From positions 1-33,211 of the forward strand of contig CAYHHI010000038.1 of NCBI GenBank assembly GCA_964356335.1: a DNA stretch of 33,211 nt. The letters run 5' to 3'. Positions 1 to 5,936 of the stretch are shown piece after piece. Source of the DNA: CAYHHI01 sp964356335 (GTDB taxonomy: Bacteria; Arandabacterota; Arandabacteria; Arandabacterales; Arandabacteraceae). Numbering within the stretch: the first letter of the stretch is position 1; each line of letters starts with the position of its first letter. The notes beneath the pieces are model-generated. The model was not told the origin of the DNA, ran no database searches, and was given only the letters and a program-made list of their open reading frames with translations. A program made the position numbers and the translations under genes.

Positions 1-227
1 TCCATGCGCGCTCCGGTTGTTCTCAAGGGCATTGAATTGTCCCCGACTGTGGAATCAAGATGGGCAACTCCTCCTGCAACGAGATCAAGCGAATCCCGGA
101 GGCTCGCAATCTGCTCGTCCTGCACGGCGGTCTTAGATTCAAGTTCGTAGAGCCTTCGGGCGTAACAGCCGGAGACCAGGACGATACAGAGCCCTACCAG
201 ACCAATCCTGAGAAAGCAACGTAGCAT
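1..227 (-). CDS. YbgF/CpoB-like Tol-Pal accessory lipoprotein, N-terminal part (runs off the window)
   Basis: An open frame starts with ATG at 225-227 and stays open to the window edge, giving the first 75 residues. A good ribosome site (AGAGG) lies 8 bases before the ATG. The N terminus is a lipoprotein signal: a short basic stretch, a hydrophobic core, then the lipobox LVSGC with the modified Cys near residue 20. The residues after it are polar and heptad-like (LYELESK, EQIASLRDSL), as in the coiled coil of YbgF/CpoB. The gene lies directly behind pal in a tol operon, where ybgF/cpoB usually sits. The C-terminal TPR part that would prove the family is outside the window, so another coiled-coil lipoprotein is possible. 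Confidence 0.6.
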   Translation of the reverse strand, partial: MLRCFLRIGLVGLCIVLVSGCYARRLYELESKTAVQDEQIASLRDSLDLVAGGVAHLDSTVGDNSMPLRTTGARM

Positions 228-258
228 CTTTCGAACCTCTGTCTCATATGTCTCATGC

Positions 259-771
259 CTATTTCATGACGAAGTGATCGCGGCGGTTCTTGGCCCATGC
301 CTCTTCATCGCCGGCCGGATCAAGAGGTCTTTCTTCACCATAGCTGACGATGGAGATTCTCGACCTTTCGATCCCGAATCTCACAAGATAATCGCGCGCA
401 GCAAGGGCTCGCTTCTCCCCGAGGGCGAGATTGTATTCTTCGGTTCCTCTTTCGTCGCAGTTACCCTCAATTAGGATCTTGGCCTCAGGATGCTTCATGA
501 GATATTCTGCGTTCGCAGCTATGATGCCGGCCGCCTCGTCTGTGAGATTGTACTTATCATACTGGAAATGGATGTCCTTCAAGGCTTCTTCAGCTTCCGA
601 TGGCTGGATTGGCTTGACCGGTTTCTCCGCCGGCTCTTCCTTAATGGCCTTTTCAATTGGGGGCTTGGCTTCCTTCTCCGGTGTTTCGATGGGCCGCATC
701 TTCTTAGGGTGACAGCCGACCAACGACACCACGCAGACGATCAAAACTGCAAGGAAAAACACCTTCTTCAT
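259..771 (-). CDS. pal: Peptidoglycan-associated lipoprotein Pal
   Basis: Pal anchors the outer membrane to peptidoglycan and is the outer-membrane partner of TolB. The 170-residue protein has a lipoprotein signal peptide ending in the lipobox SLVGC (Cys20). A Pro/Glu/Lys-rich linker follows (about residues 21-60), then an OmpA-like peptidoglycan-binding domain (about 65-170). That domain carries the family hallmarks IEGNCDERGTEEYN, LGEKRALAARDYL and SYGEERP. Length and architecture match typical Pal. A strong GGAGGTAG site sits just before the ATG. It is 18 bases behind tolB and 31 bases ahead of the ybgF-like gene, so the three are probably co-transcribed. Confidence 0.95.
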   Translation of the reverse strand: MKKVFFLAVLIVCVVSLVGCHPKKMRPIETPEKEAKPPIEKAIKEEPAEKPVKPIQPSEAEEALKDIHFQYDKYNLTDEAAGIIAANAEYLMKHPEAKILIEGNCDERGTEEYNLALGEKRALAARDYLVRFGIERSRISIVSYGEERPLDPAGDEEAWAKNRRDHFVMK

Positions 772-789
772 CTCACTACCTCCTTAAGT

Positions 790-2094
790 TCAGCCCTCTA
801 CGGGAGACTGCTTCCCGTAGCCCAGCGGCGGTGACCAGCTCGGATTCCTTGGACGAACGAGCCCACTTAGTATATTACGCTTTTCACCTCCATCCCTCGT
901 TATTATGTAAATACCCGAATTTCCGTCACCTGTCGAGGAAAAAACGAGATGCATGCCGTCGGCTGACCAGTGCGGGTCTTCGTTGCTGCCGTCGCCCGTT
1001 AGGACGCGCGTCGTCACTCCGAAGGGATCGACCGTGCAAATCTGGAACCTTCCGTCTATCCTTGACACGTACGCGATCAGGCTTCCGTCAGGCGACCAGG
1101 TGGGGGAGGTATTGTAGCTGCCCTCGCTGGTCACCTGCCGCACGCTCAGGCCCTGGAAATCGGTCACGAATATCTGGGGTGTGCCGGCCCTGTCGGAGGT
1201 GAAGGCGATCTCCAGCCCATTTGGCGCCCACGATGGCGAGCAGTCAATGCCGGAGTAATAGGTGATCCTTCTCTCGCTCGAGCCATCAAGAGCGAGGACG
1301 TAGATCTCGGGATTGCCATCCTTGCTGAGTGTGACGGCGAGGTTCTTCCCATCAGGGGACCAGGCGGGTGTCCCATTCAGGCCTTCAAATGAGGCAAACC
1401 TGGTGGCATGCAGGTCTGAAACATCCATGACGTAGACTGCGGGAGTGCCGGCCTCATATGAGACATAGGCCAGCCTTGCCCCGTCCGGTGACCAGGAAGG
1501 GCTCATCACGATGCCAGCGGCCCGGGTGAGTCTCGTGAGGCCCGACCCATCAAGGTGGGCAACATAGAGATGGGAGCTGCCCCTTTCGCCGGCGACGAAT
1601 GCGATCCGGGTGTTCGCGATTCCTGGTCTTCCAGTGAGAGCGTAGACGATATCGTCGGCGACAATGTGGCCTGTCGCGGCGATCTCGCCGGGGGCGGATC
1701 CGTACTTACGCTTGAAGAGGGTCACGCCCGAGATCTTGTCGCCGAGCCTGACCTGAAAACTCAGGTCCTCGTGGTCGCGCTGGACCGTCGCCTCAACGAT
1801 GGCGTTCGCATCCCCCGCCTTAAGGTCCTTGACAGTTTCGAAGTAGCCGGACATGTCGAGATCCCGTCCGACGACGGCAAGAAACTCCTCAAAGGAAGGC
1901 CGCAATTTGCTTTCCACCTTGGGCTTGGCTTCTTCAAAACCGATCCTCATCTTGGTGTAGCCCTCGGTGGTGATCTTCAGGCGGACATCGGTCTCCGCGC
2001 ATGTCGGGCGAGGCGACGTGATGATAAGTGCAGCCGTGATGCCGGACAGCATCACACGGGATATGAGAACGGCATGAGCAATGCAGGATTTCAT
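790..2094 (-). CDS. tolB: Tol-Pal system beta-propeller protein TolB
   Basis: TolB is the periplasmic protein that links Pal to the inner-membrane TolQRA complex. The 434-residue protein begins with a signal peptide (hydrophobic run, then the site near CAETDV). An N-terminal domain covers about residues 35-160 and includes VGRDLDMSGYFE, the usual TolB start. A six-bladed propeller follows. Six WSPDG-type repeats are visible: SWSPDGARLAY, AWSPDGKNLAV, SWAPNGLEIAF, TWSPDGSLIAY, HWSADGMHLVF and SWSPP. Each marks one blade. The gene starts 6 bases after the stop of the TonB/TolA gene. The ribosome site is weak, which suggests translational coupling. Confidence 0.95.
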   Translation of the reverse strand: MKSCIAHAVLISRVMLSGITAALIITSPRPTCAETDVRLKITTEGYTKMRIGFEEAKPKVESKLRPSFEEFLAVVGRDLDMSGYFETVKDLKAGDANAIVEATVQRDHEDLSFQVRLGDKISGVTLFKRKYGSAPGEIAATGHIVADDIVYALTGRPGIANTRIAFVAGERGSSHLYVAHLDGSGLTRLTRAAGIVMSPSWSPDGARLAYVSYEAGTPAVYVMDVSDLHATRFASFEGLNGTPAWSPDGKNLAVTLSKDGNPEIYVLALDGSSERRITYYSGIDCSPSWAPNGLEIAFTSDRAGTPQIFVTDFQGLSVRQVTSEGSYNTSPTWSPDGSLIAYVSRIDGRFQICTVDPFGVTTRVLTGDGSNEDPHWSADGMHLVFSSTGDGNSGIYIITRDGGEKRNILSGLVRPRNPSWSPPLGYGKQSPVEG

Positions 2095-2100
2095 TTTGGC

Positions 2101-2772
2101 CTAACCTGGATTGTGTTGGAACTCAAAGTGAACTCCCAGCCACTTGCCTTTGAAGCCTGCGGGCAGTGGTGGAAGGGGGTCGGAGATACTGACCGCTCTC
2201 ACGGCAGCCCTGTCGAATATCTCACGGTTGGAAGTCTTCTCAATCTTCTCGTCGCTGATCGTGCCATCCCTCGCAATTTTGAAATAGACTGTTACCACGA
2301 CCTCGGAGGGGGCGCCGAAGAGCGCCGGCGGCGACCAGTTATAGCCTATCCTCTCTCGCAAGACCTCGAGATAGTAGGCAAACCTGAAGTCCTCGTCGTC
2401 GAGGGTGATGCTGCCCCCGCCGACGCCCGATCCCTTCCCACCGGGAGAGCCTGCGCCGGAGGAGCCTGCGGCGGAAGACTTCTGCCCCGAGGCAGCCTTC
2501 GCGGGGGACTCTTCAGCCGCGGGCTTGGCCTTCTTCTCTTTCTTGGGTGCCTTGTAGGCCATCTTTGACTGGCTTGGGCTTTGAGGCTCGGGCTCCTGCT
2601 TGGCTGGAGCAACCAACTGTGTACCGGGTCTTGCGGCCGGTGCACCACCGCCGATGAGACTCACGTTGATGATCTGGGTAGAATCCATGCCTCCGCCCTG
2701 ATAGGCGGGAACGATGATCGCTCCCAGGAACAAGACGTGGGCAGCCGCAGAGATTGCAAGGGTGTACTTCAC
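2101..2772 (-). CDS. TolA/TonB-family energy transducer
   Basis: This protein spans the periplasm and passes energy from TolQR (or ExbBD) to outer-membrane partners. It has 223 residues. There is one N-terminal membrane segment (about 1-24, with AAAHVLFL like the SHL-type motif of TonB/TolA). A Pro/Lys/Ala/Ser/Gly-rich linker covers about 45-122 and a TonB C-terminal domain about 125-223 (FKIARDGTISD, FDRAAVRAVSISDPLPPLP). The start is GTG and overlaps the tolR stop by 4 bases (GTGA), so it is coupled to tolR. Position between tolR and tolB argues for the TolA role. The C-terminal domain reads as TonB-like, as in many non-proteobacterial tol operons, so I give no symbol. Confidence 0.88.
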   Translation of the reverse strand: MKYTLAISAAAHVLFLGAIIVPAYQGGGMDSTQIINVSLIGGGAPAARPGTQLVAPAKQEPEPQSPSQSKMAYKAPKKEKKAKPAAEESPAKAASGQKSSAAGSSGAGSPGGKGSGVGGGSITLDDEDFRFAYYLEVLRERIGYNWSPPALFGAPSEVVVTVYFKIARDGTISDEKIEKTSNREIFDRAAVRAVSISDPLPPLPAGFKGKWLGVHFEFQHNPG

Positions 2773-3176
2773 TTCCTTTTCGCCTCTTGGTCGAGCTCGG
2801 TCACAAGCCCGACATCCTGGATGCCCGCCTTTCTCGCGATGTCGAGCACCTTGATCACGGCACCGTAGGAGACCTCCTTGTCCGCTCGTATCAACACGCC
2901 CTTCTTGCCTTGCTTGAGCGCCTGACCCAGCTCCGCAGACAGCGCCGTAAGAGGGACCAACTTATCCTCAACATACAAGGTCGCGTCCTTCCTGACAGTG
3001 ACCGTCAAGTTGTCCTTGGTCTCAACCGCGTTTGTGGATGCCTTGGGGAGGTTTACCTGAACCCCCATCTGTATCAAGGGGGATGCGATCATGAAGATTA
3101 CCAGAAGAACCAGCGTCACATCCACCAGGTTGGTGACGTTTATGTCAGATAGAGACTTTTGACGAGGATAGCTCAC
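2769..3176 (-). CDS. tolR: TolR/ExbD biopolymer transport protein
   Basis: TolR is the plug/regulator subunit of the proton-driven TolQ-TolR motor. I place the start at the GTG at 3174-3176. It is preceded by AAGGAGA with 6 bases of spacing, and it begins the protein just before the conserved SDINVTNLVDV motif. A longer ATG-started frame reaches 3242, but it adds an Arg/His-rich tail over tolQ and has no good ribosome site. The resulting 135 residues have one N-terminal membrane helix (LVDVTLVLLVIFMIASPL) holding the conserved proton-carrying Asp. The periplasmic domain contains IRADKEVSYGAVIKVLD. The gene overlaps the end of tolQ by 32 bases. Confidence 0.93.
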   Translation of the reverse strand: MSYPRQKSLSDINVTNLVDVTLVLLVIFMIASPLIQMGVQVNLPKASTNAVETKDNLTVTVRKDATLYVEDKLVPLTALSAELGQALKQGKKGVLIRADKEVSYGAVIKVLDIARKAGIQDVGLVTELDQEAKRK

Positions 3177-3867
3177 GCTGAATCTCCTTAGCGATACTCT
3201 CCGCGACGCGTGATGCAAATGCCTGCATCTCCGCATTCTCACGCCGTATGACGTTGACGAAGTAGTTGTAAGCTACAAGCGCCGGGATGGCGGCACCGAG
3301 TCCGAAGATGGTGGCGATCAGGGCGGTCGCGACTCCCGGCCCCACAACCGAGAGACTTGCTGAACCCATGTTTCCCATGCTCAAGAACGAGATCATCACA
3401 CCCCAGACGGTTCCGAAAAGGCCGATGAAGGGACAGGCGCTTGCAGTGGTTGCAAGAAAAATGATCTTGGACTCCATCTGGTCGGTGACCCCCACGCTCG
3501 CTCTCTCCATGGCGGCCTTTGCCGATTGGACAATTGCCTGGACGTCGGCATCGCTTGCCGACTTAAGGAGGGCAATATCGCCCTTGACCGACGTCGCCGC
3601 CTCAAGCATTAGCCTGGCAAGACTCGATTGCTCAGAGCCTCTCACGTATTGGCCTGCTTCAAAGATTGAGAAATCGTGGGGGAGGATACGCAGAAATCTC
3701 TTGGTCTGCCGTCTCGCTCGCCTGAAGGCTCGCGCCTTATCGATGGTTATTGCCCAGGAAACGACGGAGAGGAAAGTAATACCGAGGAGCACCGTCACGC
3801 CCAGGGTGCCCGAGCCTACTATTATGTCTCCAACATTCTGCTTGAGTATTACGGCAGAGGTGAGCAT
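3145..3867 (-). CDS. tolQ: TolQ/ExbB/MotA-family proton channel protein
   Basis: TolQ forms the pentameric inner-membrane stator that uses proton-motive force with TolR. The 240-residue protein shows three hydrophobic segments. The first is near residues 18-42 (TLGVTVLLGITFLSVVSW). Two more sit in the C-terminal MotA/TolQ/ExbB domain (about 135-200), with the family motifs GLFGTVWGVMISF and GVATALIATIFGLGAAIPALVAYN. Length and helix layout fit TolQ. The ATG has an AAAGG-like site about 12 bases upstream. It is the first gene of the minus-strand operon and has a candidate promoter in the divergent intergenic region. Confidence 0.94.
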   Translation of the reverse strand: MLTSAVILKQNVGDIIVGSGTLGVTVLLGITFLSVVSWAITIDKARAFRRARRQTKRFLRILPHDFSIFEAGQYVRGSEQSSLARLMLEAATSVKGDIALLKSASDADVQAIVQSAKAAMERASVGVTDQMESKIIFLATTASACPFIGLFGTVWGVMISFLSMGNMGSASLSVVGPGVATALIATIFGLGAAIPALVAYNYFVNVIRRENAEMQAFASRVAESIAKEIQRELSSSKVSI

Positions 3868-3934
3868 CGTCGCCGGTACCTTTCTGGCTGTATCGTCACG
3901 CCTATTTGCCGGCGCCGCTTCGAAGGGCTATCCT

Positions 3935-3964
3935 ACCTTACCGAATGGCTTTGATAGTTGTCAA
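3935..3964 (-). promoter_or_regulatory. Candidate promoter of the tol-pal operon
   Basis: On the minus strand there is a perfect TTGACA (3959-3964) followed after 18 bases by TAAGGT (3935-3940), a weak match to the -10 consensus. Transcription would start near 3928, leaving about 60 untranslated bases before tolQ. The -35 is convincing and the -10 is not, so this is a moderate inference. Confidence 0.4.
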
Positions 3965-4046
3965 GCCCAAACCGGGTAGTGGGGTCATTTGCCGTTCCGT
4001 CCCGGTATCTACTTTGGTGGTCTGTGTAGGAAAAGCTAACAAGCGG

Positions 4047-4075
4047 TTGACAGATTCTGATACATCTGTTATACT
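4047..4075 (+). promoter_or_regulatory. Strong sigma-70-type promoter of the Panacea toxin-antitoxin pair
   Basis: TTGACA (4047-4052) is followed after exactly 17 bases by TATACT (4070-4075), five of six matches to TATAAT. It lies 30 bases before the antitoxin ATG and points at it. Two inverted repeats overlap it (listed separately), which suggests autoregulation by the HTH antitoxin. Confidence 0.8.
4050..4069. promoter_or_regulatory. Inverted repeat in the promoter spacer, candidate operator
   Basis: ACAGAT (4050-4055) and ATCTGT (4064-4069) form a perfect 6-bp inverted repeat with 8 bases between. It starts inside the -35 and fills the spacer up to the -10. A dimeric Xre-type HTH antitoxin bound here would block RNA polymerase. 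The binding protein is inferred from position only. Confidence 0.5.
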
Positions 4076-4086
4076 TGCATCTGCAA
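4075..4086. promoter_or_regulatory. Second inverted repeat at the transcription start, candidate operator
   Basis: TTGCA-TC-TGCAA is a perfect 5-bp-arm inverted repeat that begins at the last base of the -10 and covers the likely transcription start. It sits about two helical turns from the first repeat. This would fit cooperative binding, though the two arms differ in sequence. Confidence 0.4.
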
Positions 4087-4104
4087 TAGAAAGGCGGGAT
4101 TCTA

Positions 4105-4890
4105 ATGATTAGTCTAGCCGAAAGAATCAAGGGCTTCAGGAAATCTGCCGGAATTAGTCAAGAAGAGCTCTCGGATCTACTCAAAGTTTCGCGGCCGGCA
4201 ATTTCTCAGATCGAAAGCGGCCGGAGAAAGCTGTCTGCAAGTGAATTGATCCGCCTGGCGCGTATTTTTGGAACCTCAATTGATGTTCTGGTCGACGCGA
4301 AGAACGAGCCTAGAATCGTGATGGAAGGGGGCGAAGAAATGAAACGGCCACAGCCTGAAGTTAGGATTAGTGTGCCGCAGAGGAATCTCAAGAAGTTTCG
4401 TGAAGTTCTTCTCTACATCCTCAATCAGGTCGGTTCTAAACCTAATGTCGGCCAGACAGTAATATACAAGCTGCTCTACTTTATTGACTTCGATTACTAC
4501 GAAAGGCATGAAAGACAACTGATTGGTGCGCGCTACCAGAAGAACAGGTTCGGGCCGACCCCGATGGAGTTCGCCAGCGTGGTGAAAAGAATGATTGACG
4601 CCGACGAAATGGTCCCCGTTCGTAGCAAGTACTTCAAGTACCCGCAGACGAAATACTTGCCGCTGCGGGCACCTGATTTGTCCGAGCTGACAGCCGATGA
4701 AATGAAAGTCATTGATGAGGTTCTTGCAAAGCACTCGGACAAGACTGCCGCTCAGATAAGCGAATACTCGCATGGCGACGTTCCGTGGCTGGCGACCAAG
4801 GACGACGGCATAATAAGATACGAATCTGTATTCTATCGCACCTCGGCCTATTCGGTTAGGACATACAGTGACGATATTCCAGAAGATTGA
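4105..4890 (+). CDS. HTH-Panacea (SocA-like, DUF4065) antitoxin
   Basis: The 261-residue protein has an Xre-type helix-turn-helix (about 5-60: AERIKGFRKSAGISQEELSD, then SRPAISQIESGRR). After a linker comes a Panacea/SocA-type domain (about 95-255), seen in TVIYKLLYFIDFDYYE, RYQKNRFGPTPMEF and the C-terminal ISEYSHGDVPWLAT. Panacea domains are known as antitoxin domains that pair with many unrelated toxins. The HTH part probably represses its own promoter, which carries two inverted repeats. The stop overlaps the start of the next gene by 23 bases, as expected for antitoxin-toxin pairs. Confidence 0.88.
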   Translation: MISLAERIKGFRKSAGISQEELSDLLKVSRPAISQIESGRRKLSASELIRLARIFGTSIDVLVDAKNEPRIVMEGGEEMKRPQPEVRISVPQRNLKKFREVLLYILNQVGSKPNVGQTVIYKLLYFIDFDYYERHERQLIGARYQKNRFGPTPMEFASVVKRMIDADEMVPVRSKYFKYPQTKYLPLRAPDLSELTADEMKVIDEVLAKHSDKTAAQISEYSHGDVPWLATKDDGIIRYESVFYRTSAYSVRTYSDDIPED

Positions 4891-5248
4891 TGAAACAGAC
4901 GAATTCAAGAGAGATTATAGGAGGCTTGAGAAGCGATTCAAGACGCTGAGGGCCGATTTTGACGTGTTTATTGCGACTCAGCTGAACCTGTTCCATAAAC
5001 AGAAACAGGACAACGGCGGCGTCTGGAGAATCAGCGAGACCGGCTGCGAGTATCCGCTATTCTACAGAGCGAAAAAATTTGCGTGTGCATCTCTTTACGG
5101 GACAGGATGTAAGTCGGGGATGAGAGTTGTTTATGCCTATTGGGAGAAAGAGGATAGGATAGAATTCATTGAGATGTTTCATAAGAACGAACAGCCTGAG
5201 CTCACTGAGAAGCGGCTGCGTTCCTATGTGAAATCGCGCTGTTCTTAA
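4868..5248 (+). CDS. RelE/HigB-like toxin paired with the Panacea antitoxin
   Basis: A 126-residue protein starts at a GTG inside the antitoxin gene, with AGGA 8 bases upstream. No in-frame ATG lies near the N terminus. It has the build of RelE/ParE-superfamily toxins: an N-terminal basic helical hairpin (DEFKRDYRRLEKRFKTL), a central strand region (GVWRISETGCEYPLFYRAKK), and a closing hairpin with RVVYAYWEKEDRIEFIEMFHK. Members of this fold usually cut mRNA on the ribosome. Pairing of this toxin type with a Panacea antitoxin fits the partner exchange known for that domain. The exact family assignment is by pattern only. Confidence 0.75.
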   Translation: MTIFQKIDETDEFKRDYRRLEKRFKTLRADFDVFIATQLNLFHKQKQDNGGVWRISETGCEYPLFYRAKKFACASLYGTGCKSGMRVVYAYWEKEDRIEFIEMFHKNEQPELTEKRLRSYVKSRCS

Positions 5249-5389
5249 ACGCTTGCATTGTTGTTATGCTGGTTGCCTGAACAACCCTTTGATTTCAAGC
5301 ACGGTCTCCGACGTGCTCAAGACCCAGCGGCAGGATCTCAGGCTGGACGTGGCCGAGATGAAACAGCATGTGACCTTCAGACGTGATGC

Positions 5390-5527
5390 GCGCCTGGCCT
5401 GCTTCGGGATCTCTTATCACCCGGGAGCGCGACCCGCGTTCTGGCCCTGGATTTCGGGGTGCTCGTCGGGGCAACTGCTCTGCTCGTGGGCATCGGGTCC
5501 ATGCTGTACCCACGGGTGGCAAGGTAG
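5390..5527 (+). pseudogene. Relic of an ABC-2-type permease C terminus
   Basis: The frame ending at TAG 5525-5527 reads about 45 residues with the look of an ABC-2 (drug/polysaccharide exporter) permease tail. It has PGLLRDLLSPG, then a hydrophobic helix VLVGATALLVGIGSMLYP and a final short basic end (RVAR). A stop at 5384-5386 cuts it off from any upstream coding part. It is too short to function. Confidence 0.45.
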
Positions 5528-5573
5528 CGCCCGACGTTCGTCGATCGCTCGCCTGCTTGACGTCCCCACGCAT

Positions 5574-5663
5574 TACGTCTATGCCTTGGGCAGCAATCTC
5601 CTTGGTTTTGGCGCCAATGCGCAAGGTCTCAGAGGCCACGATGCTGGAGATGCGCTCGGATGT
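5574..5663 (-). pseudogene. Relic of an aspartate-type aminotransferase N terminus
   Basis: Reading the minus strand gives SERISSIVASETLRI, then GAKTKEIAAQGIDV. This closely follows the start of class I aminotransferases (pattern: S..S.TL.I.AKAKEL.AQGIDV). The similarity stops just where the conserved G.GEPDF motif should begin, so only about 30 codons remain. It faces the permease relic. Confidence 0.35.
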
Positions 5664-5847
5664 CGCGGCTTGTCTGTGCCCCCTTTCTCTGTCTGGTCCG
5701 ACGTTTCTTGGATGTCCGCCCTCTTCGCAACCGGTATCGACGTCGGGGTACGCATCTCACATCACGATAAGACCCACCTTGCCTTTGCGAACTGCGAGAA
5801 GGGCTTGAAATAGTGATCATTGGTTGATATGCTGGTCTGAGCATCGT

Positions 5848-5860
5848 GCCGGCAGAGTGG
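5848..5860 (+). repeat. 13-bp direct repeat, copy 1 (before the PrimPol-RT gene)
   Basis: GCCGGCAGAGTGG occurs here, 76 bases before the PrimPol-RT start, and again at 11108-11120, 14 bases after its stop. The flanks beyond the 13 bases do not match. It could mark an insertion boundary or be chance. Confidence 0.3.
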
Positions 5861-5936
5861 CAGTCTAGACGTAGTCATGCGGGAACGGCAGCAAGCCGTA
5901 ATTGGCTAGGATAGAAGAGGAGCTACCAAGGGAATC

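Larger units (their letters stand above)
5249..5936. other. Gene-poor stretch made of gene debris
   Basis: No intact gene is convincing here. Several overlapping frames on both strands stay open because the GC content is high. Two recognisable relics are listed separately: a permease tail on the plus strand and an aminotransferase head on the minus strand. The rest (including a short plus-strand helix-like stretch near 5290-5390) is unassigned. The last 120 bases form the leader of the giant PrimPol-RT gene. I see no clear promoter in it. Confidence 0.6.

Noticed and set aside
3145..3242. Longer tolR starting at 3242.
   Set aside because: It would add 22 Arg/His-rich residues over tolQ; the GTG at 3176 has a far better ribosome site and the family start.
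5253..5844. Four overlapping open frames of 71-186 codons on both strands.
   Set aside because: No ribosome sites and no domain runs the length of any frame; only the two short relics are recognisable.
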